This document shows, piece after piece, positions 26,360-41,400 of a DNA stretch of 64,000 nt. Below the pieces are notes generated by a model, which had not been told where the DNA came from, did not search any database, and saw nothing but the letters and a program-made list of their open reading frames with translations. The DNA is from Trichoplax adhaerens (lineage: Eukaryota; Placozoa; Uniplacotomia; Trichoplacea; Trichoplacidae), in assembly GCF_000150275.1 (NCBI RefSeq), contig NW_002060943.1, positions 4,298,008 through 4,362,007 of the forward strand. The letters are read 5' to 3'. Made by a program: the position numbers and the translations under genes. The number at the start of each line of letters is the position of its first letter. Position 1 is the stretch's first letter.

Positions 26360-28404
26360 ATTGCAATATTTCACTTTGAACACACACTTAGGAAGTTCAA
26401 TATGAAATCAAGTGTCCATACTGGTTATTATTATAATTTTGACTTGTTTAATACCATGATAAGTACGTAGGTTACATGTACTGTATTTTGATAACTCATT
26501 GACGCTATTCGAAAAAAAAGAAAACCGATGTACGAGTGTAATACACACTTATTACACAGTGAGCAATACGGCCTATTAAATGCTTACATTTGACTACCGG
26601 TGTCTGCTGGATGATGATTTTATTAAGTTGTGAGATTGGATTTACGGTTAAAATTCGACGATTCTCTTATAATCGGTAATTATACAGTATTATCTAGGCG
26701 ATCATAAGTTATTACATCATCTCCTGTAAATCTGCTTTGATAGTATATCGCCTTAGCATTGACGTAAACCTTGAAGCAGATATCTTTAGTATTGACTAAT
26801 ATCTATCGGATTACCGCACCAACGTCGTTGTGTAATTTTACAATCGATAAATAATAGAATTACATAACCATGATAACGATGTTACCTAAAACAATACAAT
26901 ACATGAATTAACCCTAAGACAGTAAAATATAGTATAATACTGGGACCCCAAGTTAGTCTTTATAATTAAAGTTGAATATAGTCGTATATGAATGTACGTA
27001 TTGAAATACTGCATTTGGTTAATGAATTTGTAGATGGTGCTTTGATCAAAGGCGGCTTTCGTTGTCAGTATGTCTAGTGTAACATACCATATCGATAAAG
27101 TGTATTCTCCAAAAATTCTCGACGAACTTTGTTCCTTGAATCGTCATTATATTTCGGTGTTTTCGATAGTTGCAACTTTTCCACAGGATTATAATATAGT
27201 AGTGATATCATACGCTCCGAAAACTTAAGAAGTATATGAAAGAGGTAGACATGATCGATATGAAATTTCCTACCAGGACATGAAGATAGGAGTTAGTGAT
27301 TGAGCACCTTTGCTATGCAAGAGAGTCCTTGATTGAATACCATCACGAGGACAATCGGAAAATAATAGTGCCTTAATTGAGACAATTTTTGCTATCCTCT
27401 GTAAGATACGTCACGGGCTACGTTTAGAACTACGTTTATTTCAGAGCTGGTAACAGCTTAAATACAAATAACAACGATACATACAGTGACATGAATGATA
27501 AGAAGCGACATACATTACGGAACATGAATATGATATGTATTAGATAGAGATAACATAAATACCTTAAATACTATCTACATTTTCCACTAACCAACTGATT
27601 TAGTATCAAGATAACGGATAATAATATATATGAAGTCGTTTAATAAGTGCATACAAACCCTTTACAATAATCTAATCATTCTTCTGATAAGAAGCGGCAA
27701 AGTTACAGAATTATAATGATAGGATAATAATGTAAATTGTCATTTTTCTGTTGGGTAATGGCTTCAGTACGTTATCGATATAATTGGCCTACATTGACCA
27801 AGAATGAATGCAATAAGTGGTCGATTATGTTGTGTTCGAATGGTTACCACTCCCACACAACAGTATAATAGGGCTATAGTTAAAATTTGCATCAAAGCTA
27901 GGATTATTATATTATATGCCTGAGTCATTGATTCCATTGTAGTAAGGCATGGCTGACTGCTACTAGCAGTTTAATTGTTAGGAGACGTAAATAATAATAG
28001 CTAGAAAGCTTTAGGCATTTATTACACGACATTCATACATATAAACAATGTATCAGGTAGAGCTTTAGACATTTTGTTGTATTATAAAATAAATTTTGAT
28101 AGTGGAAAACATTTAGTAATAACGACTGTTGTAATTATCAGTTACAAAAACAGTTACTGTGTTTCTTTACTGATCATTAGTCAGATAGTGAGACACAAAA
28201 AGGATTATAAAAAAATAACGAGATAGTGCTTTTTTTATTTAAAGGAAAAAACTTTATCGCTTTGAGTGACTACTTTACGTGATTGTAGATTTACATTTAC
28301 TTCTAATACTTTAAGATAAATATTAACTAAACATAGTAATATTATCCGGATTGATTGAATTCTCGAAAATATTGCAGTTTATTTTCTTCAAGTGTTTGAT
28401 AGAT
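26360..28404. other. Intergenic region upstream of homeobox gene A
   Basis: Non-coding apart from one small candidate ORF at 27070-27228 (separate entry). A TATA-like string (TATAAAAAA) begins at 28206, about 200 bp before the start codon of gene A. In DNA this AT-rich it is only weak evidence of a promoter. Confidence 0.4.
27070..27228 (+). CDS. Small ORF of unknown function (52 aa), doubtful
   Basis: ATG to TAA, 52 residues, beginning MSSVTYHIDKVYSP and ending VVISYAPKT. Its amino-acid mix looks more protein-like than neighbouring chance frames: balanced charge, DEL and FPQDYN segments, few poly-N/K/I runs. I recognise no family, and there is no splice or promoter evidence. It could be a small gene, a fragment of an unseen gene, or chance. 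Confidence 0.2.
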   Translation: MSSVTYHIDKVYSPKILDELCSLNRHYISVFSIVATFPQDYNIVVISYAPKT

Positions 28405-29470
28405 ATGGCCTCTTCTTTTTCGGTAGAAAATATTTTACGTCCAAGGGACTGCGTTCCTCATCAAATTAAAAATTCATCTTCAAATGTTAATGCCAAAGAC
28501 AATTTTGCCTATAATTATCATCTGACGAGAGCATACGAAGATAATAGTCAAGGACAGGATCAAGATATGGTTATCCGGCATCAATCTAAAATGACACTGC
28601 TTGAATCTATTGAGAGAAGTCGAAACAAAGTAGAAGAATCTGTATATTCGTCTGGTCATTATAACAGTGACAAAAGTAGTTCATGCACTATTAAAGAAGA
28701 AAAATGTTACGAAAGCGGTAAGTCTGATATTACCACTTTAAAGTGTTTGTGCTGAGAAAAGTATAAGCAACATTAGGAATTTGGCATCAGATTTTTAATT
28801 ATTAAAATTAGTGAATGATACCGTATTGATCCTATACCAGTTTTCAAATAGACTGAGCTATCGATTTACTAGAATACCTTAGCAAAATTTATTAGTAATT
28901 AGCGAATTAATTTCTGTTAAAATTCTTCCAGTAATGCACTGTTTAGCTCATTTAAAGTCTTGATAAAGCTTCTATTTGGGAATTCTCTATTTAGAGCATG
29001 GCGATAAGGACTATGATGGCAAAGAGAGTGACGGCAAGCGGCGTTGTTCCAAAAGAAGAATCTTATTTACTCAAATGCAAGTTAGTGAGCTTGAGAAACG
29101 CTTTAAGCGGCAACGCTATCTCTCCGCACAAGAACGCGAACATCTAGCTAAATTAATTGATTTAACTCCGACACAAGTTAAAATTTGGTTTCAAGTAAGT
29201 TTGCGGGTGCAAATATCTATAGTATAATTTTGCCTAGAGTTTGTTTTTTAACATTTATTAATTTTTGTTTCGCCGAAAAAGAATCATAGGTACAAGTGTA
29301 AACGACAATTTCGGGAACGGAATGAGAAAGAAAAAGTTATGCCGCATTGTATGACACTTCCTTACTACTTACCGAATACTACTCTTCGAAATTATGCATT
29401 GCCGGCTGCCGTCTATACATATCCATCGCCGTCCCAGTTCTACTACGGTTCTATGTGGGGACAATACTAA
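28405..29470 (+). CDS. NK2-class homeobox transcription factor (gene A)
   Basis: Sequence-specific DNA-binding nuclear regulator. Exons 28405-28717, 28995-29194 and 29282-29470 (TAA), 233 residues. The ATG at 28405 is chosen because [11 protein letters not shown] follows at once: a TN/eh1-type motif (F5, V7, I10, L11) that recruits Groucho-type co-repressors in known NK proteins. The homeodomain spans residues about 122-181 and contains [22 protein letters not shown] and NHRYKCKR. Tyrosine at homeodomain position 54 (in NHRYK) is the diagnostic NK2-class residue. Intron 1 is phase 1; intron 2 is phase 0 and cuts helix 3 between Q50 and N51. The short C-terminus is rich in Tyr and Pro ([18 protein letters not shown]) and has no NK2-specific domain. 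It is the first of three tandem NK2-like genes here. I cannot assign it to a particular bilaterian NK2 subgroup. Confidence 0.92.
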
Positions 29471-32400
29471 GTAGTATTACGAGATGGACATAATTTATGG
29501 AATATGGTTATTTATTTACTGTATGTACAATTTTACAACAAGAGAGATAGAGCTGCGGATTATTTGTCTTGCTTGACAAATATGATTTAGTTTTTTTTTT
29601 AAATAGTTATCTAGATTTAGTGATAGATAAGTGAAAGTATGCGATACATATATTAAAAGTACGTGATGTCGGGCAACGACCTTTGCGTACCGGTATGTTC
29701 ATAAGATATACATAATATACCGTAATTAAATGTTGTAACCGAAACAATCCCTTATGATATCAGTTCGTACGTAATGTGTTTGGAACAGATTTGGAAAAAT
29801 TTGAATTAATTGCAATTTTCTTACTGCCCACAATCTGTGCTTTTCGATTTCGATAATTGTTGATGCCACGATTGATTCTACAATAATAATTAGTATCATC
29901 TTTTCATTTTAATCCTGATAAGGTGAACCTTAACTGTGATTAATTCTGGTCGTCTTATTTGGATAGTAATTTAAATATCCGATAGTAGGTCTTACTGGAA
30001 AGCTACTACCGCAGATATCAATGTAGTATTTATAATTGGATTATTTTTAAACTCCTAAAGTATGCAATGGAGTTAAATTGATCATATTACAGGTTTCTGT
30101 AACTAATTTTATTGACTTTGAATAACAAAATAGATTTTTACTATATAATAGTATTATTATATTCGTAGCAGGTCAATAAATACAGTAAGTGTATAGGTTC
30201 AGGCTGAGATTCTGTAACCACTTATTGATTAATGAATGCTATGATAAGTTTGCTAATTGCTCTAATAAAAATTTACTAATTCTCGTAACTATTTCAATTT
30301 GATTAAATCCTATTTCATGAATGGAGAAATCAGTTTTTGAAAGGTATTATAATCTATCTCTTTAATTAATTGTCACTTATGCCAAGCTTATCAAATATCG
30401 AAGAGATACAAAGATTACTGATAGATTGAAAGATTGAATTAGATGTATTTAGAATGCAATACAATTTATGACTATGAAGTTACGGAATTCTAGCATCAAA
30501 TCCACCTAAACTTTCTCATCAGTAAAAAAATAAACTACTTTACTTCAATATCAATATAGTAATTAACTTATTATTTTAGATGTTATTCGCATACAGGATT
30601 CCGTCCATTGATTCCACTTTGGGAAAATTAATAAGGATAATTACTTTAATTAAAAAAAGTGTTAGAATTAACAATAGGCTTGATACTTGAATAATATTGT
30701 GGGAATGACTTTTATTCAATGGCTTGATTGCAATTGTTAATAAACTAACAATGGATTGTCGGTTGAACTTTTTTGCATAGAGAAATAAAATGCATGGATT
30801 GAAGTAGATTTACCATACATAAAATATAGTTTTGCTTTAGTGGCCCTTAGCAAGAGGTAACAGATTTTCTTCAATCTACTTACTGCTTGTATTTATAACT
30901 TCATGCGTTACGATGAGGACATCGGTGATTTGGCTGTTATGTCCATATGAATCTTAGTCCAGCATTTATGCCAGCGCGTAAACATGTCTAATCTTAAAAG
31001 GATATACAAGAGATAGTTGAATATAGTTATCGAAAATAATTGAAATGTACACAAGCTTCAGACAGTTAAGACGCAAAACTCATTAGCACCTATTATAACA
31101 TGACGACAAACGCCGTCAAAACAGATTCAACTCGTCCGTTTGTTTGCTGAAGCAATTATATTGGTACTATCGGTGCCCCTGTGATCGATATAAAGGGCTA
31201 TCATTTGGACTGAAATAATGTATTACTTACAGCATTTAATGTATGAGACTGCCGCCATCAAATTTTAATTATTTGCTTACCCTGATTAATTTGCTATTGT
31301 TGGTTAAAATTTCTGTAATGCTAAGAGCACTGTAGTTTGATCGCTTCTATTATCACTAATATGTTGGTTACATCATAAAAGTCATATATTGATATTGTTA
31401 ATTATTAATTTGATGATTGCCTTGATTTTTTAATACGAGGAGGAGATAAATCTTAACAGTAGAATATACTAACGTATAGTACTTGGATTTCTAACTGATG
31501 AAAAGAGAATTCCTGATCGCATAAAATGATATCGTTAGGACACGTCTAAATTACACTGGCAATCAGGACGCTACTCCATTTTACGCGTGTGTTGTTTTTC
31601 TTCTACTGCAATCAACAAAGGTATCCTCATGAATGCCAGTATCTACTATAAGTACCATCTTTATTCGTTGACAGGTTCGTTAGGCTATGTTATGACATAT
31701 TTTATCGTCTATGACAATCGTTTACTTGATCTTTCACGATAATTGTCACAACGATGAAATAGTTACCCCTTGTTGATGGCTATAAGTTGAAATGCAACAT
31801 TGAATTATTATAACAATAAAAAGATCAAGTGATTTCAATTACATTTAGACATTACTTTAATATTTTGTATTGTAATGATTAAATAATTGTTTTTTATTAA
31901 AATCGTTCTTATTTACGGACAATAGTCTTTCATTTAGCATTGATATTGTATAGGTTAATAGTTATGTTGATAATCTATGATGGCCTTTGATATTCCCTTT
32001 TATTACATCACCTGTCATCGTCATCAAGGTTTTAGACCACATTATGACATTTTCAAGGACGCACTTCTTAAATGTTGAATATAACAGTTTAACTTTGATT
32101 ATTCTGTTGGTATCAAATTTTTTTCAATGAAAAAAGTGTAATGGAAACAGTAGAAAATACTCTAAGGACATTGACGGCAATCTTGACAAAATTATCCCGG
32201 TCCAGTTGTCAAGGTTCTAGTAAATGTCTTGCTTATTAAGCATGGATATTGAAAAGTCGAATAAGAAATAGAGTCTAAAGCTATTAGAGATTTAGAGATA
32301 CTGCAAGTTTATTACGGAAAGTACTAGCTAACTAGAAATTGTTACACTTTCTAGTAAATCAAATTACATTATTTGAACTACGGTAGATACAGTCCTATAG

Positions 32401-35400
32401 TAGGACAAGAAAATATAAATATTACTAAGTACCTAGTAAAGACGACTCTATTTTATCGTATTTAATTTTCATGAACTGTAAGTACAGTCATGCCATAATT
32501 TGAATTTATAAAATTAGTATCAGTAATGGAATTATATTAGAACTGCAATAACTGGACCTGAATTGCTATTGATTTTACGTGATTACCCTTGCTTATTACG
32601 GAAAATATGATTGAATTAAAAATTCGACTCATAATATCCTAATATTTGCCTTATTTGCGAGAAATAGTGCAATCTTTACTGATATTTAAAAATGGCATAT
32701 TATTAATTTAATGCTCGCTATAAGATGTAAAGTGTGGACTATGAATTATATGGGTAAATAATTTAACTTTTTAGATACACAGCATATCTAAAGTTCACTC
32801 TTAAGACAAGCTCTTACAGAAGTTATTATATTTGGCTTTTATTAATGCATGGCTTAGTTTTATTGTTATTTAAATTGATATTTATACTGTTTAATTAGTT
32901 TAAATGCCTTGAGCAAGTTAGACGACATCTTTCATGATTATGCCTGAAGGAGTTTATTATCAGGCAAAGTAATAGCGAATAAAGCTATGTGATTGTTGCA
33001 TAAAAATCACGGTTGAAATCGATGAGAAAGTTACAAGTTTAGTAGAAGTATTTAAAAAAGTAGTATATTGAAAGGTAATTTACGGAAGGAAAGTAGAAAA
33101 ATTAATTTAATTTTGCGTTCAAATCCATCAATCATCGTGATTCAGTACAGTTGTTTACAAAAATTTTCTACAAATTAAATAATCTTCCAGATTACCTCTT
33201 AATCATGATTGCATGAGGCATTCTAGTACTAGTATTTGTTCGAAGCGAACAATGATAATTTTGTTACAGTTAATTAACAATATCACAAAATTACGAAAAG
33301 CAATTGAAGTTGAAAAATATGCCTGCAAGGCCTTTCACCAGTAATTAATTTTCTAGCAATCGCTCTTTTCAATTTAATTGTTCATATTACGTAATATTGT
33401 TTAAGGTCCAGCTTAACAATTACAATTATATCATTTAAATCAGACATATTATCTTTATAATTTTAATCGCGAATATGAAGTTGCTATTTTAGCGTATACA
33501 CAAGAAGAAAAAAGCCCTGCTAAAATGTTGTGATTGGTTTTATCAAGTGAGCTCTTTTGATTTTTTATTTGGAAGGAATTGGTACAGCCATCTTGATAAA
33601 GTAGTTTATGAAGTGGTTTAACAAATATGCTCTTGACTTCATTACGTTAGTTCATTGTTCAAAGGCACTAATGAAGGAGAAATGAGTAAAAACCGTATGA
33701 TTTCCCATTAATAACAATTGGTGCAATCTTACATTGTGAACGAATATGTTGGCCATTATAATGATAATGTCAGCAGATCAAATTGTTACGTAACAATTAA
33801 TATAAGGCGATTTTTTTCTCAAGTAGTTTTTCTTGTTTTTAGAAAGGATAAAAGTATTTTGATCACTGTGGTAACAGATCAAATGTTACAAACTAGTAAA
33901 ATGTCTTTTCATCTACTTACAGCTGTTAGTATTAGTACTGTACTAATTATAATTATATTTTATTATAGTTACATGACATGATAGTAAAATTACACAGAAA
34001 ACTGCAGTAACCTTCTTTCCTGCCTATTTTCATAGAAACCATGGAGCTTACTTATTTGTTTGACGTGAATGAACATAGATGTAGTTAATGACTGTTACGT
34101 TCTCATTCATGCTTATGTCTTCAAATGCTTTCTAATCATTTTGTCAATGATAATAGGACTTTAAATTTTACCTTCTGATTAATTTGAAGATCAATCGTTA
34201 ATCATTTTGCATTAAATAACTAAGATTAATTACTACTAATAAAAATATCAAGATGAGAATAAAATTGCCCTTGAGTGATATGTTCTCGTAACTCTGATCC
34301 TTCAAGATTAATGGATATTATAATTTGTTGAACTTAAATTCTTTCTTAAAGCTTATGACCTGCCATAACGCTGATATAGCAATAACGAAGTCTGTTAATT
34401 TGTCTTACCTTACTCAATTTACTCTTTGTCTTACAATACTCCGTATACCAATAAAAGAATAAATGACATTTCGAACAAAAACTGTTTATAATAACGTATT
34501 GATCTCTAACAGCTGTAATTTGTAACAATAAGTTATACCAGTCATTATACTTTCAGTAGTTCTTCATTCAATTGCATTGACCGGCGCTTAAATTATCTTA
34601 AATGACATTGCCTAGTAGAAATAAGATAGATTGACGGCTTTGATGATATTTCTTGTATTCGAATTAAGAACTTAATTAACGTCAAAGTTGGTTAAGTTTG
34701 CACATTACAGTATACAGCTACTGCCCTACAATCTATCTAATATGTACATAAATCCTTCAGGTTAGCAACGAAAATATTCATATTTAGGATGATTCTACCG
34801 CCTGTTTGTAATAGGACGAGTATACTTTTACAACACGATTTCAATTGTATCCATAGTCGGTGTAATTAGAAACTTTGCATTTACTTTAGCAGGTAAAGCA
34901 CAGTAACATTGTCGCTATATATCATGACATGGGATGTCTAAGAGACATTTAAAGATTCCGTAGTTTCTTTCAAGTAGCATAGTATGTATTTGCATACTCC
35001 TATATCATATAATATGTAGACATATCTAGTACTAATATAGCGCAAATGGTTTATACTGCCTTTATTGTAAGACCACGAAATGAATTTTTAGCCCATCGAT
35101 TTCCATATAGATGGGTCATAGCCGTAAAATTAACTAATGTTTACCTGCTGATAGTTGAATTCTTAGAACATGATAATTACTATTTTAAATTCTCCTCCGC
35201 CTTACATTTTGTATACAGATTTGATTGCAAAGAGTTACGTTATTATTTAATTATAGTACAAACTGTAGGCTATGGGAATGAATGACTAGAAATGAACTAT
35301 AAAGTGTGATTAAAATGTCCATTCTCATAATCGGTTACTTTCGTTTAAAGAAAAACTTGGTTTTACTGAGAATAGGAAAGTTCATAATACCGTAGAGATT

Positions 35401-38400
35401 TCATGGATACTTTCTATGAAGCTGTTAGATAAGTTATTGTTGTCAACACGTTATTTAGAAATATTTTTGATGTAACTTAAAAATAATACCAAATCTAGGA
35501 CTGTTAACAATAATAGTTAGATATGAGTAATGTTCAAGATCTTTCAAGTATATTGATTTCAGTTTTGTAGAATGTAATACTAATCATAGAATTTTGTTTT
35601 CATACTAATTTCTGTAAGCGTTATACGATCTTACTCGCAATCTTTATATTATAAACAAATTAGATAACGTATTTAACCAGCTACATTTTTCTGTAGTTAA
35701 ATATTCTTAGCTCTTCTATTCTAAGATCTACTATTGCAAGAATTTTTCTTTGTCTGTTAGAGCTTGTTGTACTATTGCTTAGTATCTCAATCGTTCGGGA
35801 ATCAGTACCGTGATAAAATCGATTATTATAAAATACTTTGTTGTTATCTATAAATTGAATAGAGTTAGTAGGACAGGTTTAGTTACAATTCTATTCTGGT
35901 TAAGTTCTTATTATCGTGGTGACTTCCGTCTCCGGTTTACTCTGTACAAATTCGTCATCTAGACTGTCGCTAAGTAAGAATATATTCTGCTTAATTGCGG
36001 CTTCATACATAAATATCATTACACATTTAATACACTTAGAAGGCGGCTATTTTAAGTTCATTTTATCTACGAATTTTTCAAATCTTTTTCCTTTATCTAT
36101 TCCTATCCTTGAAACAAATGAGATCTATAGTCCTAATACTATATGTGTTCCAGTTCCTTAATCTACGATATTTGATGCCCTAGGTTAAGAATTTCATAAG
36201 AAAATAGAAATATTACAAATGCCTTAGCGAATTATACTCAATTAAATAAGTTAGTCCTACGAGTACAGCACCTGATCCGCTCCGGAACTCGAATTGATCT
36301 GCTGACTAAGAGACAAAAGGCTGTTATGAAATAAATAAACTAATTTGATTCAATACTAGTATTCTAGATCAAGGTGACCTGACTTTAATTGCTTCTGACG
36401 AATTTACTCTTGTATTAAGATAGCAAGGACTTGATATCTTAATCTTGCCTTCAGTAATGAATTATCTTATAAATGTAAGCAAAAGTCAGATGATTTTATG
36501 AAATTGAATGGCTAGCGCGTATGTGTTTATTTTGTCGGTTAAAAAGTAATTTTTGCCACTTAATACTTCATTCGACATGTTGTCTAATATTTGCTAATGT
36601 AGAGTTAATGTTTGGCTCTATATTTGCTGTATTACATAAAACTTAGCAATGCAAACAAGCTCATTAATTACTATTTAAACATAATCTAATTGTATCAAGC
36701 TTTAAGCTTAAGTATTAGAGTGATATTGTTGAGCCCGGAAATAAGTTCGGAAATGGGATTCTGCACATGACACTAGTAACAGTTTATTGAAGCAACTGTA
36801 ATAGCATCGACAGTATCGAACACAAGAATATCAGCCAGACATTACATTTGCAACGTATAGAGCATGTTACATTCTGGTGTACGGATAAGTATAGAACTTG
36901 ATAAACCGTCTATATGGATCAGAACACCTTTATTAAGCATGCAGATATACTATATAATTGCGAAAGGATAGATACTTTGTAGATGTAATTTTTGGCCTGA
37001 TTCTCGGTAATTTACGAGTAACGTCTAGAGTTGCCGTCCTACGAAATTGCTATATAATTCCTTAGAAAACTATTGACAGTTCTCGACAGTGAGAAAATTA
37101 AAAATTTATAGATATCTATCAAAACTCAGTAGTTGGAACAACAAAAATACAAGTCAATTTAAGACACAAAGTCAAGTTTTGAACTAAAGTCGTTAATAAC
37201 AGTTATCTTTATTTTAAGAGATATTCTGGTTATATAGAAAACGTCTATACGTAAACATGTTATTATTGCTATCTCTATCTTTTAATTTAGTGTTCATCAT
37301 CCTAGTAAATATGTAGACGGATTTTCCTACGTTATTCCACTGTTTCTTAGACTCTTGTCTAGAACAACGTTCGGCAACTATAGCATTAAACATATAACCA
37401 TAAACTTAATATCAAAATTCTCTAAAAATAGTTTTACTAAATTTAGTATCAGTAAGGTATCGGTATATCATCAAATGCATAAGGATCTTCTAAAAACATA
37501 AATGTCCTATTTTAAGACCTATTTTTACTTAAGTATATTATGATATCCAAAATTATAAAATTTATACTTAACAATACTAAGGGTATTGTAGCAATTTCAT
37601 ATAAATTTTCTACGATTTGTGATACTGCATTTTTAGATGCAAGAGTTTGGTTTACATATAATGCAATGAAAAGCTGTAAATAATTTTAGATTCGCTTCGT
37701 TATTGCAATAACGCTTCCACATTAAGGTATATTTTTGGCGTATCTTTTAAAGGTATTTCCTGTTCGGTCCAAGCGAATTACTAAAAGAATTTGATGCCCT
37801 AATTTTTCATGCTTAGATTAATGAAACGCTTATTTGCCGCTATTTATTTTTTATTTCTATTACATAATGGCGTGCAATAACCAAGATTAAATTGACCTCT
37901 CAAATGTTGTTTAGTAAAGTCATTAATATTACGTACGGTGCTTTACATAAAGTATAGTCGTTGGAAGAGTGCATTAGCACCAATTAATTTCTAGAAGTAA
38001 AATTCTGGATTAAAGCTGATAAATTTCTATGCCGGTAACTATAGCTTAGAAATTAATGGATACAATTCCAGTCATTTTTAATTTCTTTACTTACATTAAT
38101 GCTAAGATTGGAAATAAAATACTATTAAGCTGTCGATATCTAAATTATAAATCAATAACATTATCATCAAGTGATTAGAACTTTCATGTTCGAGAATTAT
38201 TGCTTAGAGCTCGAATAAACCTTATTAACACGCAAGATTCCAAATTGTACTTTGATAGGTTTAAAAAGATTATCACCTTTATTTTCTGATAGAGTAAATT
38301 TTAAGATGAAGAGTTAAGCTACCACCTTAGTTGGTTTCAGTAGATATTTCATAATCCTTTATAACGCTGCATTGTATATTAGATCATGATTATCATATTC

Positions 38401-41400
38401 ATCTATAACATATTACAGTAATTCTATGTTCAAATATTAATAAAAGCTGTACATCACATCTCTATCGTTACGAGATTCTCTTAATCATCTAAAAGTATCA
38501 TTAAGTATGATTTGTTACTAATCTATTGTACCACTATTAATTTCTCTATAGTGATAATTTAATCATCTATATCCTGCTGAATAAGTAATGAAAAAAATTC
38601 AATAACCAGGTGTGCATTTAGTATTAAAGAATTATTATTTAAATCTTTAATGATCAGATGAGAAATTTAAATATCAACAAATGAACCCTTGTCAGCTAGA
38701 TCAAAGAACATTACTCGAATAGAGTATCTATAATACTTAGATATGGATTAATAAGATGAACATATGATTTGGCCACTTACGATATAATTCGGGTTTTAGA
38801 AAGAGGTAATTGTTAATGTTAAAGTAATGAAGACCGTGATCTGTTTATTGCAACAAAATAATCGACGAATCTTATAATCTTAATTCCTTATCACGATTTC
38901 GCTATATAAATATATTTAAAGGAAATGACATGAATTTTTGATTATTATGGAAGTTGAATCAGTCTATATGCATTTAGGTTAAAATCATTGCACACATTGA
39001 TATACTTAAAATAAAATATAGGGCGTCTCTTTTGACAGTGCTGCTACTAAGTTTGATAGCATATATGGTCTACAACTTTACATATCACTTTACGAATATA
39101 ATAGAATTATTAAGTTAAAATTAATTATAAAGTTCAATAAATTGATTAGGCACAATCTATTATATTAAATTAGAAGTAAATACCTTAATGAAATTAATAC
39201 AATCTGCGGAGATATTGATAGCAATTTATGCAGTGGATTCAACTTGATTAAAAAAGCAATAACTTCCTCAGTTAATATAATTACGTAATGAAGATCTTAT
39301 TTGTCTGAATAGTAAAATACTGATATTCCATATTATAGATACCTGCAATGCAATCCTTCAGAATTTATCTAAAGTACATCATATCGATATCTACTTTTAC
39401 AAAATAAGGAAGTACCTAACTATCTCAGAAATGAGCAATACTTTCCGATGATTTGCAATCACATCCTTCAGTAACAAGCGCAATATTATTACGAAATAAC
39501 ATTTGAAAATTATATTTCACAGTCAAGGAGGCGCGTAGATTCGAGATAGGCTTTTTGCAATAACAATTTAAATTCCCTATTTCCATTGCTTTTATTAAAG
39601 GTTTATCAACAACTTAATCGTTTTATTTGCTAGCCGTAAATTACATGCACATATGTTATCAACGGAAGCCATATTACTATACCTAATTGAAATTAAGGTA
39701 TTAAATTGTATTAAAATTTCTCTGAAATATCAACAATTCAAGAGAGTACTTTAGAATGCAATTATTTTTCGAGATCATTCAACTTCATCAAGAAGATACT
39801 AACTTCATATATTTGATGTTGGATATGTTGATAAAAGCGGCTTCTTTCACTTTTACGTTGATTAAAATTCTTTGTAGGCCACCTTTTTACAGTCGTTATA
39901 CAACTAGAAAGCTTCGCTTCTAAGCATATTAATTTTTAGTAAATTTTAGGAGAAGTAAGAACTTCCTGTATTTCTGTGGTATCTACTCTTATTCCTAAAG
40001 CTTTGTCAGTAGCATGTTATCATCGTAAGTGTTTACATCATCGTTGTTTCCGATTGCTATTAAGACAAATTCATTCGATGTTTCTATCATAAGTATTTGT
40101 TTAGGTGACAAGGTTCGCGTATCTACGATTTTGCCAATTAATTAATAGTGATTCAGAGATCATCTTGGCAATATCTTACGACCTATAAAGAGAATGTCAC
40201 AATAATGACCTTAGGCAACGGATACAATAAAAGACTACAAATAATATTTCCGCCGTCGATAGATCTTATGATTAGTGACATTCATACTCCGACAAAATTT
40301 CTGTAATTAGCCATATTTAAGTATTTCCTGTACTTTGGAACAAAATTTTAATTATTATAGACAGACATAATGAATAAAAATAAATTTTTTAAATGCAAGA
40401 TTGAGGTCTGTTAGGAAACTGCTTGAATATAGATCTGTATATACGACAAATGACCGGATTAACTCAATTTTTATGTATTAAGCAGGAATAACCGTAATAG
40501 ATGAAATTAGTAATGCCATAGGCTATATATATACAGTATACACAAAGTCAGCGAATGATACATAATTGGGTGAAGTTTTTTTATCTCTTTAATCCACGCT
40601 TTGCACTCTTTTACTGAGTGCAATTTTAGGATCACTCCTGGTGTCGAAAATTTTCTTTTAAGTGTAGCAATCTCATTTATAATTGTTCTCATTGCGTTTA
40701 GCGTAATATTTATGACTTTGATATTGACTTATTTTATTCTTGAACCCAATGCTATTGTTGTCTCCATTTTAATTTGATTCAGTTTAATGCAGTAATGAAT
40801 TTCAGGACTTTTTACTATATATGCATTAGCGTCATTACTAGTATCCGTAATAATTCTTTTACAAGCTTTAAATTTTTACGTTAGTACCTACTGCTTAGAG
40901 GGACAGAGTAAAATAATTGATCAATATTTCAATAATGGCATTACTTGTGCCACAGCTGTTGAATAACAATTGATTTAGCTGATGTACTGATGAGAATCTA
41001 TTTAGCTGATAGGATAATATAGTAATACAATAATCTATTAAATAATAATAGATATAGAATTAATTAGGTCAACATCGACGAAGAGGTTAGCAAATGGTTA
41101 ATCGCAGATAAACAGATTATAATTAATAGAATGTCGATTTGATAATGGCTTGTATCATAAGATAATTGATAATAATATTTTAATTGTCTTAAAATTTCAT
41201 ATACTTTTCATAGAGGATGACACTAATCATGTTTAATCCAATGGGAAATTGATTATTTTTTCACGTGTTTACAAATAGAATCGCTGTGGCTCTGTTTTAC
41301 TTATAATGGCTATAATATGATCTATTTTGTATATTGATATCTCTTATCCAAATATATTTTATATTCTTTCATTTCTAAACATATTTTGGTAATAATAGAG

